Notes: generated by a model from the sequence alone, not told the origin. Positions 1-10,636 are shown, counted from the first letter of the stretch. The stretch is DNA of 64,000 bases from Candidatus Gastranaerophilales bacterium (GCA_944325945.1 CALVBW010000027.1:1-64000); one strand, 5' to 3'. Numbers and translations are program-made.

Positions 1-2
1 AA

Positions 3-1025
3 AACGCTCAAAGCGCCAATTATCCGTTTTGTACAATAGAGCCTAATGTAGGCGTCGTAAACGTTCCGGATGAAAGATTACCTATTCTGGCAAAACTTTG
101 CAAAACTGATGTTATAATTCCGACAGCGATTGAATTTGTCGACATAGCAGGACTTGTCAAAGGCGCAAGCAAAGGCGAAGGTTTGGGAAACCAGTTTTTA
201 CATAACATAAGAGAAGTTGACGCAATTATTCAGGTTGTCCGCTGTTTTGATGACCCGAATACAATCCACGTCGCCGGGAAAGTAAACCCGCTTGACGATA
301 TTGAAGTTATTAATACCGAACTTGCACTTGCGGATTTGGCATCTGTTGAAAAACGTCAGGCACGAATCTCAAAACAGGCAAAAGGCGGCGACAAAGATGC
401 CGTTCTTGAGGATAAAGTTCTTTCAAAACTCACGGAACTCCTCTCTGAAGGGACATTTATTAATGTGAAAGATCACTTTAATGAGGACGAAATTCCCGTT
501 GTTAAAATGCTTAACCTTATGTCTACAAAACCCGTAATCTATGCGGCAAATGTTTCCGAATACGACCTGAAAGACGGAAACGATTATACAAAACAGGTTC
601 AGGAATATGCATCCAAACACAACGCCGAAGTAGTCCTGATTTCCGCAAAAATTGAAGAAGAACTTGCTGAACTCGGCGAAGAAGAAGCTAAAGAATATTT
701 ATCCGAGTTAGGTGTTGAAGACAGCGGTATTAATCGTATGATTAAATCTGTTTATAAATTATTGAATTTAAGAACATTTATAACCGCAGGTGAAAAAGAA
801 GTCCACGCCTGGACAATTCCGGCAGGTGCTAAGGCTCCTCAAGCTGCAGGCGTAATACATACGGATTTTGAAAAAGGATTTATCAGAGCTGAAATTACCC
901 CGTACAAAGACTTTGTCGAACTCGGCTCCTACGTTGCATGCAAAGAAAAAGGCGTCACACGTCTTGAAGGAAAAGATTACATCGTTCAAGACGGTGATTT
1001 AGTCCATTTTAGATTCAGCGTTTAA
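3..1025 (+). CDS. ychF: Redox-regulated ATPase/GTPase YchF (5' partial)
   Basis: Obg-like translation-associated P-loop ATPase. The reading frame is open from the first bases of the window; roughly 20-25 N-terminal residues with the P-loop lie outside. The visible part begins ANYPFCTIEPNVG, a YchF signature, followed by the G3 motif DIAG and the variant G4 motif NVSE, where ordinary GTPases have NKxD; that change is why the family prefers ATP. The C-terminal TGS domain occupies about the last 85 residues and ends HFRFSV. An internal ATG at 183 is not the start, because conserved sequence precedes it. Family assignment is firm. Confidence 0.95.
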   Translation, partial: NAQSANYPFCTIEPNVGVVNVPDERLPILAKLCKTDVIIPTAIEFVDIAGLVKGASKGEGLGNQFLHNIREVDAIIQVVRCFDDPNTIHVAGKVNPLDDIEVINTELALADLASVEKRQARISKQAKGGDKDAVLEDKVLSKLTELLSEGTFINVKDHFNEDEIPVVKMLNLMSTKPVIYAANVSEYDLKDGNDYTKQVQEYASKHNAEVVLISAKIEEELAELGEEEAKEYLSELGVEDSGINRMIKSVYKLLNLRTFITAGEKEVHAWTIPAGAKAPQAAGVIHTDFEKGFIRAEITPYKDFVELGSYVACKEKGVTRLEGKDYIVQDGDLVHFRFSV

Positions 1026-1032
1026 AAATTTG

Positions 1033-4000
1033 CTAAACAACTGAAGCATAAGCTTTTGTAATATCACTTAATGACGGTTTGTAAGAAACTTTTCCGGTAA
1101 ATGCCACCTGTGATTTTTCTGGGACATGATATAAAATCATTGCGCTGTCTTTTATACAAATCGGACTATTATCTCCATGTTCAAGAACGTACTTATCACC
1201 GTCTTTATGGACATAATAAACATCCTTTTCATCATTTGCATTAATAAATTTTGTACCCTCTTTCAGTCCGGCCTTGAGTCCAAGCATTTTATGAGACGTA
1301 CCCGGGTCTGAAAGGAATATTTTATCATGGTCCAGATAAACAGGCAGCGGCTTGTATTCGTCCTTAGGATTATGGTTGATTCCGCCTGTGTTAAATAATG
1401 AAATTGCCATTTTTCCGTCAGTATTTTCTCTGAAAATTACAGAGACCTGTGATTTATAATCACCATTAGACACCTGTTGTAACGGTAAAAGTATCGGCGC
1501 ACCGTTATTGAGTGCATCAAGTTCAGGTCTTGACCTGAGTGCCATTATGTTTTTCAGCTTATTGTAATATTCTTTGACAAATGCCTTATTCTCATCATCA
1601 AGCCATTCATTATGAATATACGCACGGTTTTGAAGATAAATATTTTTTGTTTTAGACTCAAAACCTGTAGAGGCTAAATCATCACCGGAATATAATGTAG
1701 GTTTGCCAGGAAGTGCTACCAGATATTCCATCATGCCTGTAAGTTTTGAAAATGCCGGTTTTACAAGCTTTTCAAATGCTTTATTCTTTAATAATCTGCA
1801 TTCTTGTTCACCAAGCTTATTAGGATATTTTTCATTGTAACGTGATTGTCTTATAATAGCATCAAGCGTAATGTCAAATGGTTTGACGCCAAATGAATCA
1901 GCTTCAAAATGTTTACCAAGATAATTACCGTTTACCATATCAGTTATGGCATGACTAAGAGCTTCAAATGTTGATTTGTGATTTTCCCTGAATATTTCAT
2001 TTGCTTGGCTCAATTCATTCAGTGACTCAATTAATGCTGTCCGCATTGCTTCACCCATGGCAACAGCTTTCGGGCTTACATTTGAAAAATCAAATCTGTT
2101 TACTTCGTCCTCTTTTGGAGGATTATTCGGATCAAATCTGTCATTAACGAGCTTATATGCTCTCATTCTATAGTCTTTATTAGCTTTATCCGTAAGATCA
2201 GAGAAAAACATTCCCATATCAAGAGCCAAACCGTGTAAAATTCTCGGCTTATCATGATTACCTACAAATGTGTATGAATATATAAGAGAATTTAAATCTG
2301 AAGAAGCTAAGTAATTCTTACCAATATCATATTTGTTATAAAGCATTTTATTATAAATATGAGCAGGCAAATCTTCAAACTTAATTTCCATATTTCCTTT
2401 TTCATACTCAAGTTTTTGTCCGAACATGCCTATTATATCGTTAAAATAATAAGTATAATTCGCAAGTGCGGTTAAATCTGCATCATTCAAAAACTTGCGT
2501 CTTACATCAAGCGCATGTTTATATCTGGAAGAAGCATCACCGTTTCCAACTTTATGTAAATCATATTCGTCCGTAAGTTCGGCAACCAGATATGAATTTG
2601 GATTTATTTTTAAAATATTATCACTGAACAATTTCCAGAAATTCGTTACATTTTTCCAGGTATAATCAAAATCAGTGTTTTGATTTCTTAAAGAATCCAT
2701 ATTCCCAATATCTTTTGCAGCATCAATTCTCCAATCCAAACCAACTTCAGACCGGTCTACAATCATATCGGCAATAGCGAAACTTTCAGCGCTTGTGCCT
2801 TCAATTGATTTTTTAAGGGCATCTGCGAGAAATTTTTTATCAGCTTCACTAATTTTTGATATGCCTGACCTGATTTTTGAAATAAGACTCATCGCTTCAT
2901 CTTCGGGAGAAGCGCCGTAAATACCTAAAGTTTGCAAAGATATTTCTTTTAAAGCTTCATAATCATATCCGATTTCGCCGGTTTTATTGTCCGCATAAAC
3001 CTTTGCATCAGGCTGCAACGCCTTAATTACCGCAAACCTTGCAATTTCCTGCGTCAACAAAGGCAAAACATATTTTCCGTACAAAGATGTTTCAGCACCT
3101 TCCGAAAATTTTTGAGACAAATCATTCTGTACTCTATCCAGAATGTCAAGCGCAAAATCGGACATTTCTTTATCATACATCTTTTGCGTATAATCATAAC
3201 CGCGTTTATATGTATCAGTCACCTGAGGATTGCCTTTTTTATACAGGTCATATTTAGAAACACCGATTTCATCTTCATGTATTGCACGTTTTGCAATATA
3301 CGGCGTTGCCATGACACTTGCAATATTATCTCCAAATTCAATTGAATCAAGCGGCAGATTCATTAAACCCATTTTTACCTGATCTTTATAAGAATCAGAA
3401 TAAAATTGTCTGTTTGTTTCATAGTTGCCGTCAAGAATGTTTTGGATTACGGTTTTATTAAGGTTATCTATCTTTTTCGGGAATATATTTTTATCAATAT
3501 TCTGGTTTATTTTTTCAAATATTTCACCAGCACTTTTACCTTCAATATTCTTTAAATTTTGAGCTGTGTATAAAGTTAAGATATCTTTTGCCTTTTGTGT
3601 CCAGAATATGCCGGATGTTATTGCATAATCCTGAACTTCAATATTATTTTGTTTTAATAATTTAGCAAATTCTTCTCTATCTTCAAACGGGATATTTTTC
3701 ATTTGCTCTGTTATTGCATGAGATGGAGTATAATTCAATTTTAAAATATCAGTATTTGCGTCCCAGGTTTCTATATTACTTTCAATTTTGTCTTCCAATT
3801 CAAAATAAACATTTTTAGATAGAAATCTTGTTCCGTTAATATCATCAATTTTTATTTTATCTTTATGCGTTTTGTTATAATCGCTCAAATTAAGCATGTT
3901 TTTATGATAAACTTCCGGATCAACTTCAAATTTATACGGAACAACAGTATCATTATGAGTGTTTATATCATAAGGACTATTTGTATTTAAAACATCATAT

Positions 4001-5130
4001 GACTTGATTAAATGTGTATTATCTTCAAGCTGTTCTTCACTTACGAGTCTTTTATCGAAAATCTGGATATAAGTTGGTTTTTTAGGATCATAATCATCAT
4101 TTCCTGCCATGTAAATCACGCCGTCAGAAGTTTGTCTGTATGTATAAGGGCTGTTGACAATCTTATGAGAAATAAAATCCTGATTTTTACCGAATACACC
4201 TAATGTAAACGGGAAACCTGAAGCATTAAACCAGTGATAAAACGGTGATTTTTCACCCCATTTCAAAACATTGGCAAAATGTATACCTTCCAAGCCTTCA
4301 TTAACAAAGGCACCATCTGAAACAAACGTCATGCCTTTTGCAAACATCTTTCTTGTCAAAGAAGCAAAATTATTTATATTACCCAATGATTGCGCAATCT
4401 GCATATTATTTTTATTCCAATATGCATGTGAAGAAACAGTGTCATCCGTAAATAAAGGCAATGAAATTATACTTGAATAACCGTCAAATTCGCCATCATC
4501 AAGAGATTTTTCAATACCGGCAAGAGTTCCGCCCATTTTATTTGAAAAATGCTTATAAGATCTAATAGCTTTTTGCTGTAATTTTTCATCTTTAAGAATA
4601 TTTTCTCCTGAGAAAAGCTCCTTATTGTACACATAGCCTACATTAAAATTATCAGGGATAACCAACTTCATAGAGCCGCCATGTGCCAAATTAGAACCGG
4701 ATTGAGTCACATAATTATAAATTTCATGTGCACCTTTTGTATCCGTATTATCAATAATATTCCCGGCGTCAACGGTATAAATAGGATGTCCTCCGCCAAT
4801 AGGTACTAATTTGTAGTGATACGCAAACGGAGTATCATTTGAAATAAAATAACTTCCTGAAAGGTCAACTATATTTTTCCCGCTTGTAAGTTTTCTTTCA
4901 TTTAAATGTTTGTCATCAGTGCTGTCGCTATTTGGTATAATATCAGTTATATAATAATTTCCGTCCTTGTCTTTATCTACGTTATATATTTCCAAATAAC
5001 AATTATACTTATTTTCATCAAACGGATAATTAAATTCGTACACTCTTGCGCCGTAATCATCTTTTGCAGGTGCATATCCTTTAAAAGAAACTTTGGGCAT
5101 CATATTTAAACTTATAGAATTAACTTTCAC
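1033..5130 (-). CDS. Very large GH13-type alpha-amylase family glycosidase
   Basis: Probable alpha-glucan hydrolase or transglycosidase of about 1365 residues, far longer than ordinary amylases (450-700). GH13 landmarks are visible: DWRIDAAKD (nucleophile Asp, about residue 800), VAELTDEYD (acid/base Glu, about 850) and GNHDKP (transition-state Asp, about 957), then a C-terminal beta-domain-like stretch. The N-terminal 750 residues match no domain I recognise. The start is placed at GTG 5130 because AAGGAG lies six bases upstream; a TTG at 5184 would extend the frame but has no such site. No signal peptide is evident, so it may act on intracellular glycogen. Substrate is unknown. Confidence 0.8.
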   Translation of the reverse strand: MKVNSISLNMMPKVSFKGYAPAKDDYGARVYEFNYPFDENKYNCYLEIYNVDKDKDGNYYITDIIPNSDSTDDKHLNERKLTSGKNIVDLSGSYFISNDTPFAYHYKLVPIGGGHPIYTVDAGNIIDNTDTKGAHEIYNYVTQSGSNLAHGGSMKLVIPDNFNVGYVYNKELFSGENILKDEKLQQKAIRSYKHFSNKMGGTLAGIEKSLDDGEFDGYSSIISLPLFTDDTVSSHAYWNKNNMQIAQSLGNINNFASLTRKMFAKGMTFVSDGAFVNEGLEGIHFANVLKWGEKSPFYHWFNASGFPFTLGVFGKNQDFISHKIVNSPYTYRQTSDGVIYMAGNDDYDPKKPTYIQIFDKRLVSEEQLEDNTHLIKSYDVLNTNSPYDINTHNDTVVPYKFEVDPEVYHKNMLNLSDYNKTHKDKIKIDDINGTRFLSKNVYFELEDKIESNIETWDANTDILKLNYTPSHAITEQMKNIPFEDREEFAKLLKQNNIEVQDYAITSGIFWTQKAKDILTLYTAQNLKNIEGKSAGEIFEKINQNIDKNIFPKKIDNLNKTVIQNILDGNYETNRQFYSDSYKDQVKMGLMNLPLDSIEFGDNIASVMATPYIAKRAIHEDEIGVSKYDLYKKGNPQVTDTYKRGYDYTQKMYDKEMSDFALDILDRVQNDLSQKFSEGAETSLYGKYVLPLLTQEIARFAVIKALQPDAKVYADNKTGEIGYDYEALKEISLQTLGIYGASPEDEAMSLISKIRSGISKISEADKKFLADALKKSIEGTSAESFAIADMIVDRSEVGLDWRIDAAKDIGNMDSLRNQNTDFDYTWKNVTNFWKLFSDNILKINPNSYLVAELTDEYDLHKVGNGDASSRYKHALDVRRKFLNDADLTALANYTYYFNDIIGMFGQKLEYEKGNMEIKFEDLPAHIYNKMLYNKYDIGKNYLASSDLNSLIYSYTFVGNHDKPRILHGLALDMGMFFSDLTDKANKDYRMRAYKLVNDRFDPNNPPKEDEVNRFDFSNVSPKAVAMGEAMRTALIESLNELSQANEIFRENHKSTFEALSHAITDMVNGNYLGKHFEADSFGVKPFDITLDAIIRQSRYNEKYPNKLGEQECRLLKNKAFEKLVKPAFSKLTGMMEYLVALPGKPTLYSGDDLASTGFESKTKNIYLQNRAYIHNEWLDDENKAFVKEYYNKLKNIMALRSRPELDALNNGAPILLPLQQVSNGDYKSQVSVIFRENTDGKMAISLFNTGGINHNPKDEYKPLPVYLDHDKIFLSDPGTSHKMLGLKAGLKEGTKFINANDEKDVYYVHKDGDKYVLEHGDNSPICIKDSAMILYHVPEKSQVAFTGKVSYKPSLSDITKAYASVV

Positions 5131-5228
5131 ACAATACTCCTTACTACTTTGATTATAATAAATATGAAGCTTAATTTTTGCCAAAATAAAAAGCTTTATT
5201 AAGAAATTTTTACATACTTTAATATTAT

Positions 5229-5257
5229 ATGACTAATTACTTTTTCTGAACTATAAT
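5229..5257 (+). promoter_or_regulatory. Probable sigma-70 promoter of ahcY
   Basis: ATGACT and a perfect TATAAT are separated by 17 bases, about 50 bases ahead of the ahcY start. No SAM- or SAH-riboswitch-like structure was recognised in the short leader. Confidence 0.5.
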
Positions 5258-5307
5258 TAAAACGTGTACGAAATACAATTAATTTGTATTTAATCAGGAG
5301 AAATTAA

Positions 5308-6571
<1,264 letters not shown>

Positions 6572-6573
<2 letters not shown>

Positions 6574-6601
6574 AAAAAAAGAGCCTTAGGGCTCTTTTTT
6601 T
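6572..6601 (+). terminator. Rho-independent terminator of ahcY
   Basis: Stem GAGCC / GGCTC with loop TTAG, flanked by an A-run and a T-run that extend the pairing, immediately after the ahcY stop. Confidence 0.85.
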
Positions 6602-6707
6602 AAGATATACAAATATAATATTTTTTTCTGCAATAACAAAATCTTCTTTGGTATTTTTATATGTTTGTACGCATTACTTAAAGTATTTCACACAAATGTG
6701 AAGAATT

Positions 6708-6770
6708 GTTACAAAAAATACAAACACTGAAATCAGACAATTTTAAAATACTTTATATATGTAAGAGAGA
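6708..6770 (+). promoter_or_regulatory. Upstream motif plus promoter-like box of the 6796 gene
   Basis: GTTACAAAAAATACAAAC lies about 85 bases before the start codon, and ATACTTTATATATGTAAG about 40 bases before it. The same arrangement precedes the genes at 27131 (minus) and 43833; the GTTAC/TTTACA part also precedes those at 18121, 35011, 49716 and 62186. Function as an activator site plus -10 region is inferred. Confidence 0.4.
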
Positions 6771-6795
6771 GTACACAAACATAAGGAGAGCTATT

Positions 6796-7119
6796 ATGTC
6801 ATTCTTAGCGGTAGATGCACAAAAAAGTTTATTCATTTTGCAGAGGAACCAGCTGCAATACGAACAAACCCTTGTTATGAATGAAGCCAACTGGGTTTCA
6901 AAAGAAATGGGTTATTATGCCAATGAAATGGATGAAGATGCAGATTTGGACAATGATCCTTATTATGTAGGCTTGCAGCAGACTGAAGAGTATTTGGAAT
7001 CCAGACAGGACACCTTAGATTCACAAATTCAATTGCTTGATAACGAAATTTCAAGCTTGAAAACTCTGGTCAACAACAATATTAAAAACAGCTGTGGCTT
7101 GAACTTAATAGGCAGCTAA
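6796..7119 (+). CDS. Small lineage-specific protein, helical
   Basis: Unrecognised 107-residue protein beginning MSFLAVDAQKSLFILQRNQL. It has no signal peptide or membrane segment and looks wholly helical and acidic, with a likely C-terminal coiled coil. Its last 40 residues resemble the end of the 16994-18121 product: both show a D..I/L..LD.E...L.T spacing followed by N[IV]..S. The ATG at 6796 is chosen because AAGGAG lies eight bases upstream; the frame stays open further upstream but without a site. Function unknown; a structural or secreted role is only a guess from the shared C-terminal pattern and shared promoter motif. Confidence 0.7.
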   Translation: MSFLAVDAQKSLFILQRNQLQYEQTLVMNEANWVSKEMGYYANEMDEDADLDNDPYYVGLQQTEEYLESRQDTLDSQIQLLDNEISSLKTLVNNNIKNSCGLNLIGS

Positions 7120-7120
7120 T

Positions 7121-7149
7121 AAATAACACGCAATCAGGCGTTTATTTTT
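7121..7149. terminator. Possible bidirectional terminator between convergent genes
   Basis: AAATAACACGC pairs with GCGTTTATTT around a short loop, with one bulge, between the 6796 gene and the folD stop codon, which it overlaps. T-rich on both sides. Confidence 0.45.
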
Positions 7150-7972
7150 CAAAAAGTTCTACGGTGTTAAGCATTAATGAAGTAATAGTCATTGGGCCGA
7201 CACCTCCGGGAACCGGCGAAATATATGATGCTATTTTGGAAACATTTTCAAAGTCGACGTCTCCGCGTGTTCTACCCGCCGCATCTTTGAAAATTCCAAC
7301 ATCAACCACAACACAGCCGGATTTCAACATTTTTTCTTCTATTATATTTTCCCCTACTGCAGAAATCAAAATATCTGCAGTTTTTGTTATATCAGCAAGA
7401 TTTTTTGTATGACTATGGCAAACTGTAACCGTAGCATTTCGATTTAACATCATTTGAGCCATAGGTTTGCCAACAATATTTGAACGTCCTACAATAACTA
7501 CATGCTTTCCGTCAATTTCAATATTATATTCATCAAGCAATAACAAAATTCCTTTTGGGGTACAGGGATAGACAAAAGGTTCTTCACCTGAAAACAATTT
7601 GCCGAAATTATATGGCGTAAAACCGTCAACATCTTTTTTAGGATCAATCATATTAATAACTTTGTCTTTTGAAATATGTCCCGGCAATGGCAATTGCACA
7701 AGAATTGCATTGACATTTTCATCTTTATTTAATGCGTGTATTTTATTCAAAAGTTCATCTTCATTAACTGATGACGGATAAGTAATTATATTTGAATTTA
7801 TACCAATTTCTTCCGCTGTTCTTTTTTTATTGTTCACATAAATCAAACTGGCAGGATCATTTCCGACCAGGATTACTGTAAGCGAAGGTTTTTTATCCAT
7901 CAATGAAATTTTGGACTTCAAATCACCAAGTATTTTTTCTTTTAATTTTTTTCCGTCAAGAATTATTGCCAT
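7142..7972 (-). CDS. folD: Bifunctional methylenetetrahydrofolate dehydrogenase/cyclohydrolase
   Basis: Interconverts 5,10-methylene-, 5,10-methenyl- and 10-formyl-tetrahydrofolate in the cytosol. The 276-residue protein shows the catalytic YVNNK lysine motif near residue 50, the DVDGF motif, the Rossmann element GRSNIVGKPMAQ and the family end signature PVPGGVGPMTI. It is the last gene of the minus-strand operon rplI / MetE-like / CooC-like / folD, only seven bases after the CooC-like gene. The neighbours suggest that the one-carbon unit it supplies is used in methyl transfer, but that is inference. Confidence 0.96.
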   Translation of the reverse strand: MAIILDGKKLKEKILGDLKSKISLMDKKPSLTVILVGNDPASLIYVNNKKRTAEEIGINSNIITYPSSVNEDELLNKIHALNKDENVNAILVQLPLPGHISKDKVINMIDPKKDVDGFTPYNFGKLFSGEEPFVYPCTPKGILLLLDEYNIEIDGKHVVIVGRSNIVGKPMAQMMLNRNATVTVCHSHTKNLADITKTADILISAVGENIIEEKMLKSGCVVVDVGIFKDAAGRTRGDVDFENVSKIASYISPVPGGVGPMTITSLMLNTVELFEK

Positions 7973-7979
7973 TGTTACC

Positions 7980-8723
7980 TCACTGGGGCAGATTTAATCT
8001 AAAATAAAATTCTTTAATCGCATTTTGTACAATTTTTGACTCTTTTTGAACCGTATTTGCTTCCAGAGATTTATCATAAGGTATTACACCCAAAATATCA
8101 AGATCATATTTTTTCAGCAATTCATATACATTACCTAATTCATCATTTGCAGCTTTATTAATTACAACACCCAATTGCCCTCCGGCAGCATATTTAGCAC
8201 TAAATTCTTCAATACGTTTTGCAAGGTGTGCGGATGCTTCATTAGGATTTGCGACTATTATTGTCGTATCTATATCTGTATCTACAAGCTGATTTAAATA
8301 TTTCAAATCAAATTCACAATCAAAAATAACAATATCATATCGCTCAATAAGCTTATAAACAGCAGCGTTAATCTGACCGGTAATAGGGCAACGGCAATCC
8401 TTTGAACCTACAAGCCAGGAAACAATAATATCGACATTTTCATCCAGCGACACTACAATATCTTCCATTGCCCATTCTATAAATTCCTGTTTTGTCATAT
8501 TTTCAGGAATGCCTGTTTTATATTCATGTTTGCCGCTTCTAATACCATAAATTGTATTTCTTATATCAAGCCCGAAACTATGCCCGAGCTCTCCTGTCAG
8601 ATCATTATCTAAAAGCAATATTGTCTTATCCGGAAACATCTCCTTCAGTATACTTAAAAATGCTTTGGTAATAGTTGTTTTTCCGCTTCCGCTTTTTCCG
8701 GTAATTGCGAGTTTAGTTGTCAT
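7980..8723 (-). CDS. CooC-like P-loop ATPase (nickel-insertion / MinD family)
   Basis: SIMIBI-class ATPase of 247 residues. The N-terminus TGKSGSGKTT is a deviant Walker A loop with the extra lysine typical of MinD/CooC. Residues 110-112 form a CxC motif (KDCRCPITG), at about the position where CooC1 binds nickel between two monomers. FDCEFD is a possible Walker B region and NKAAND the base-recognition segment. CooC proteins mature Ni-containing CO dehydrogenase, but no such enzyme is in the window. It overlaps the upstream MetE-like gene by 11 bases and precedes folD by seven, so co-expression is near certain. The metal and client protein are unknown. Confidence 0.7.
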   Translation of the reverse strand: MTTKLAITGKSGSGKTTITKAFLSILKEMFPDKTILLLDNDLTGELGHSFGLDIRNTIYGIRSGKHEYKTGIPENMTKQEFIEWAMEDIVVSLDENVDIIVSWLVGSKDCRCPITGQINAAVYKLIERYDIVIFDCEFDLKYLNQLVDTDIDTTIIVANPNEASAHLAKRIEEFSAKYAAGGQLGVVINKAANDELGNVYELLKKYDLDILGVIPYDKSLEANTVQKESKIVQNAIKEFYFRLNLPQ

Positions 8724-9756
8724 TATACCTCTCTTTTAATTCAAATGTTAATCGCATTGCTTTTTCCGCAAGCTCGTCAGATAAAGAACCCGCACCGCAT
8801 GTTGGTGTAACAAGTGAATTATCCATTATTAGTTTCTCATTAATTCCTTTTTTAGTCAAATAATTAACAGCTTTTTTAAAATTTACAACAAGTTGTTCCA
8901 AATCCGCATTTTCCAACGCACTTACATCTTTTGTCGGAACTATTCCCCAGGCTATTTTACCGCCTTTTTCAAGAAATGTTTTAATACTTTCGTAAAAAAT
9001 ACTCAAATTTTGAGCATAAGCATATGCATCAAGGCTTATTATATCTATACCTGAAGAAATAGGCACAGTCCAGTCACATTTGCCGCAACAATGAACACCG
9101 GACATACCGCCGTTATCTTTAATCACGTCAGATATTTCCTTAATCATTGAAGATGCTTCTTTATGTGAAACCGTAAGATAACTGGATGCACCGAGCTGAG
9201 TTAATACGGGCTCGTCAATAAAAATTATCGGCAGCGCACCTGTTTTCTTTATCTCAATTACCTGCCACAAAGCCTTTAGCGACAAAATTTTAACAATTAA
9301 CTCTCTTAATGTTTCATCATAAACAGCACATCGACCTTTTGTATCACAAAGAGTAGTGGCGAGAGTAAAAGGTCCTGTTATCTGACCTTTAGCGAATTTA
9401 CAGTTATTACTTTTTATTAATTGCAAAAAACCTTTAAAAGTCGAAGAAAAATTTTCACTTATAGCAAATTTTTGAAGCAAATCATAATCTTTATTGTATA
9501 TTATAGCTTCATAATCGGACAAAAATTGTTCAATATCATCAAAAAAGGCTTCATTTTCCGTATCAAAACAAAATTCACCTTCTTGAGGAATAAAAAATGA
9601 AGGCATACCCTCCAAAAATTGGAAAGACATGTCTTCATTTTTACTAACTTTTGCCAGCTGCGGCCAAAACGGTATTTTATTAAAATACTTTTGAACAATT
9701 GTTAAAGCTTTTTGGGGATTATCATAAGGTAATGAACCGATTGCCAGACACTCCAT
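8713..9756 (-). CDS. MetE-core/UROD superfamily methyltransferase-like protein
   Basis: 347-residue TIM-barrel protein resembling the C-terminal catalytic half of cobalamin-independent methionine synthase and the related corrinoid methyltransferases. Zinc ligands are recognisable: GVHCCGK gives the HxC pair and TPTCGAGSL the distal Cys. GQITGPFTLA and IFIDEPVL match conserved barrel segments. The N-terminal folate-binding half of MetE is absent, as in methylcobalamin-using core enzymes. The start has AGGGGG seven bases upstream. Its operon with a CooC-like ATPase and folD resembles one-carbon loci of acetogens. The methyl donor and acceptor cannot be told from sequence. Confidence 0.65.
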   Translation of the reverse strand: MECLAIGSLPYDNPQKALTIVQKYFNKIPFWPQLAKVSKNEDMSFQFLEGMPSFFIPQEGEFCFDTENEAFFDDIEQFLSDYEAIIYNKDYDLLQKFAISENFSSTFKGFLQLIKSNNCKFAKGQITGPFTLATTLCDTKGRCAVYDETLRELIVKILSLKALWQVIEIKKTGALPIIFIDEPVLTQLGASSYLTVSHKEASSMIKEISDVIKDNGGMSGVHCCGKCDWTVPISSGIDIISLDAYAYAQNLSIFYESIKTFLEKGGKIAWGIVPTKDVSALENADLEQLVVNFKKAVNYLTKKGINEKLIMDNSLVTPTCGAGSLSDELAEKAMRLTFELKERYNDN

Positions 9757-9772
9757 TCAATCCCCCTGGAAC

Positions 9773-10276
9773 TTATTCTTCTTCAGTTGTTTCTTCAACT
9801 TCTTCTTCTATTGATTCTTTAACAACTTCTGACGCCGTAACAACAACTGCCAATTCACATTTAACTTTAGACGTCAATTTAATAAGCATTTTATATTCAC
9901 CGATTTTGTTAATAGGCGCATTCAAAAAAACATTTTTTCTGTCAACTTCAATGCCGGATTTTTCTTTTAACTCTTCGGTCAATTTTTTAGTTGTAATAGT
10001 ACCGAACAATTTTCCTGATTCACCGGCTTTTGCAGACAATTCAAGCTTGCCGAACTTTTCAATTTCTTCAGCCTTTTTAAGAGCCTCAGCGTGTAATTTT
10101 TCCTGTTTAGCTTTAATTCTTGCCAAATTCTTTTCACGATTTTCAAGTGCACCTTCAGTTGCTATTTCTGCAACAGCCTGAGGCAATAAAAAGTTTCTTG
10201 CATAACCGTCTTTAACATTAACGATGTCACCTGCTTCACCGAGGTTTTGAACATCTTTTTTTAATATAACCTGCAT
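9773..10276 (-). CDS. rplI: 50S ribosomal protein L9
   Basis: Ribosomal large-subunit protein at the L1 stalk base, binding 23S rRNA. 167 residues: the N-terminal domain begins MQVILKKDVQNLGEAGD and contains GYARNFLLPQ, then the long connecting helix, then the C-terminal domain around FGTITTKKL. The final 20 residues are an acidic tail rich in Glu, longer than in most L9. A good AAAGGAG site precedes the start. Unusually, it leads an operon with the MetE-like, CooC-like and folD genes; the next gene starts 16 bases after its stop. Confidence 0.95.
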   Translation of the reverse strand: MQVILKKDVQNLGEAGDIVNVKDGYARNFLLPQAVAEIATEGALENREKNLARIKAKQEKLHAEALKKAEEIEKFGKLELSAKAGESGKLFGTITTKKLTEELKEKSGIEVDRKNVFLNAPINKIGEYKMLIKLTSKVKCELAVVVTASEVVKESIEEEVEETTEEE

Positions 10277-10368
10277 TTTATATCTCCTTTTCTATTTATA
10301 TCTCGCAAGTATGCCTATACTATAACAAACAAAATATAATGTCGAGTATTTTTTTCGGATTGTAAAGA

Positions 10369-10587
10369 TTATATATAGGGTTTTATTCTTATGAATTTTA
10401 ATTCATAACCTAAAATTTCGCCGATTAATTTTGCTTCTTCATATTTCAGTGTTTGCCGCATTAATTTCTGAGATATATTTGACTGCGAATAATATTTCCC
10501 CGTCTTTTTGCTTAATTCTTTTGCCAGTTCGGTTATGGATACATCATTTTCTGCAAGTAAAGTTTTTATATCTGTTCTTACGCTCAT
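10369..10587 (-). CDS. Small helix-turn-helix DNA-binding protein
   Basis: 72-residue protein with an XRE-like helix-turn-helix: the segment TDIKTLLAENDVSITELAKE, then YYSQSNISQKLMRQTLKY as recognition helix, ending in a short strand-like tail. It lacks any effector domain. It is divergent from prepilin gene 1, and two palindromes lie in the 125-base gap, one inside the pilin promoter, so it is a plausible local repressor of itself and of the pilin gene. That role is inferred from position; the fold call is reasonably secure. Confidence 0.65.
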   Translation of the reverse strand: MSVRTDIKTLLAENDVSITELAKELSKKTGKYYSQSNISQKLMRQTLKYEEAKLIGEILGYELKFIRIKPYI

Positions 10588-10607
10588 TTATGCCCTCTAT
10601 TATTATA

Positions 10608-10636
10608 TTGACATATATTGAACAATATGGTAAAAT
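10608..10636 (+). promoter_or_regulatory. Sigma-70 promoter of prepilin gene 1 with palindrome in spacer
   Basis: Perfect -35 TTGACA, 17-base spacer, -10 TAAAAT. The spacer contains the 14-base palindrome ATATTGAACAATAT (10615-10628), well placed for an operator that blocks RNA polymerase. Confidence 0.75.

Noticed and set aside
1033-5184. TTG 5184 as the start of the GH13 gene
   Set aside because: GTG 5130 has an ideal AAGGAG at six bases; the 18 extra codons include that site.
9699-10181. 160-residue open frame opposite rplI
   Set aside because: Shadow of the L9 gene on the other strand; Ser/Phe-rich reverse-frame composition and no ribosome site.
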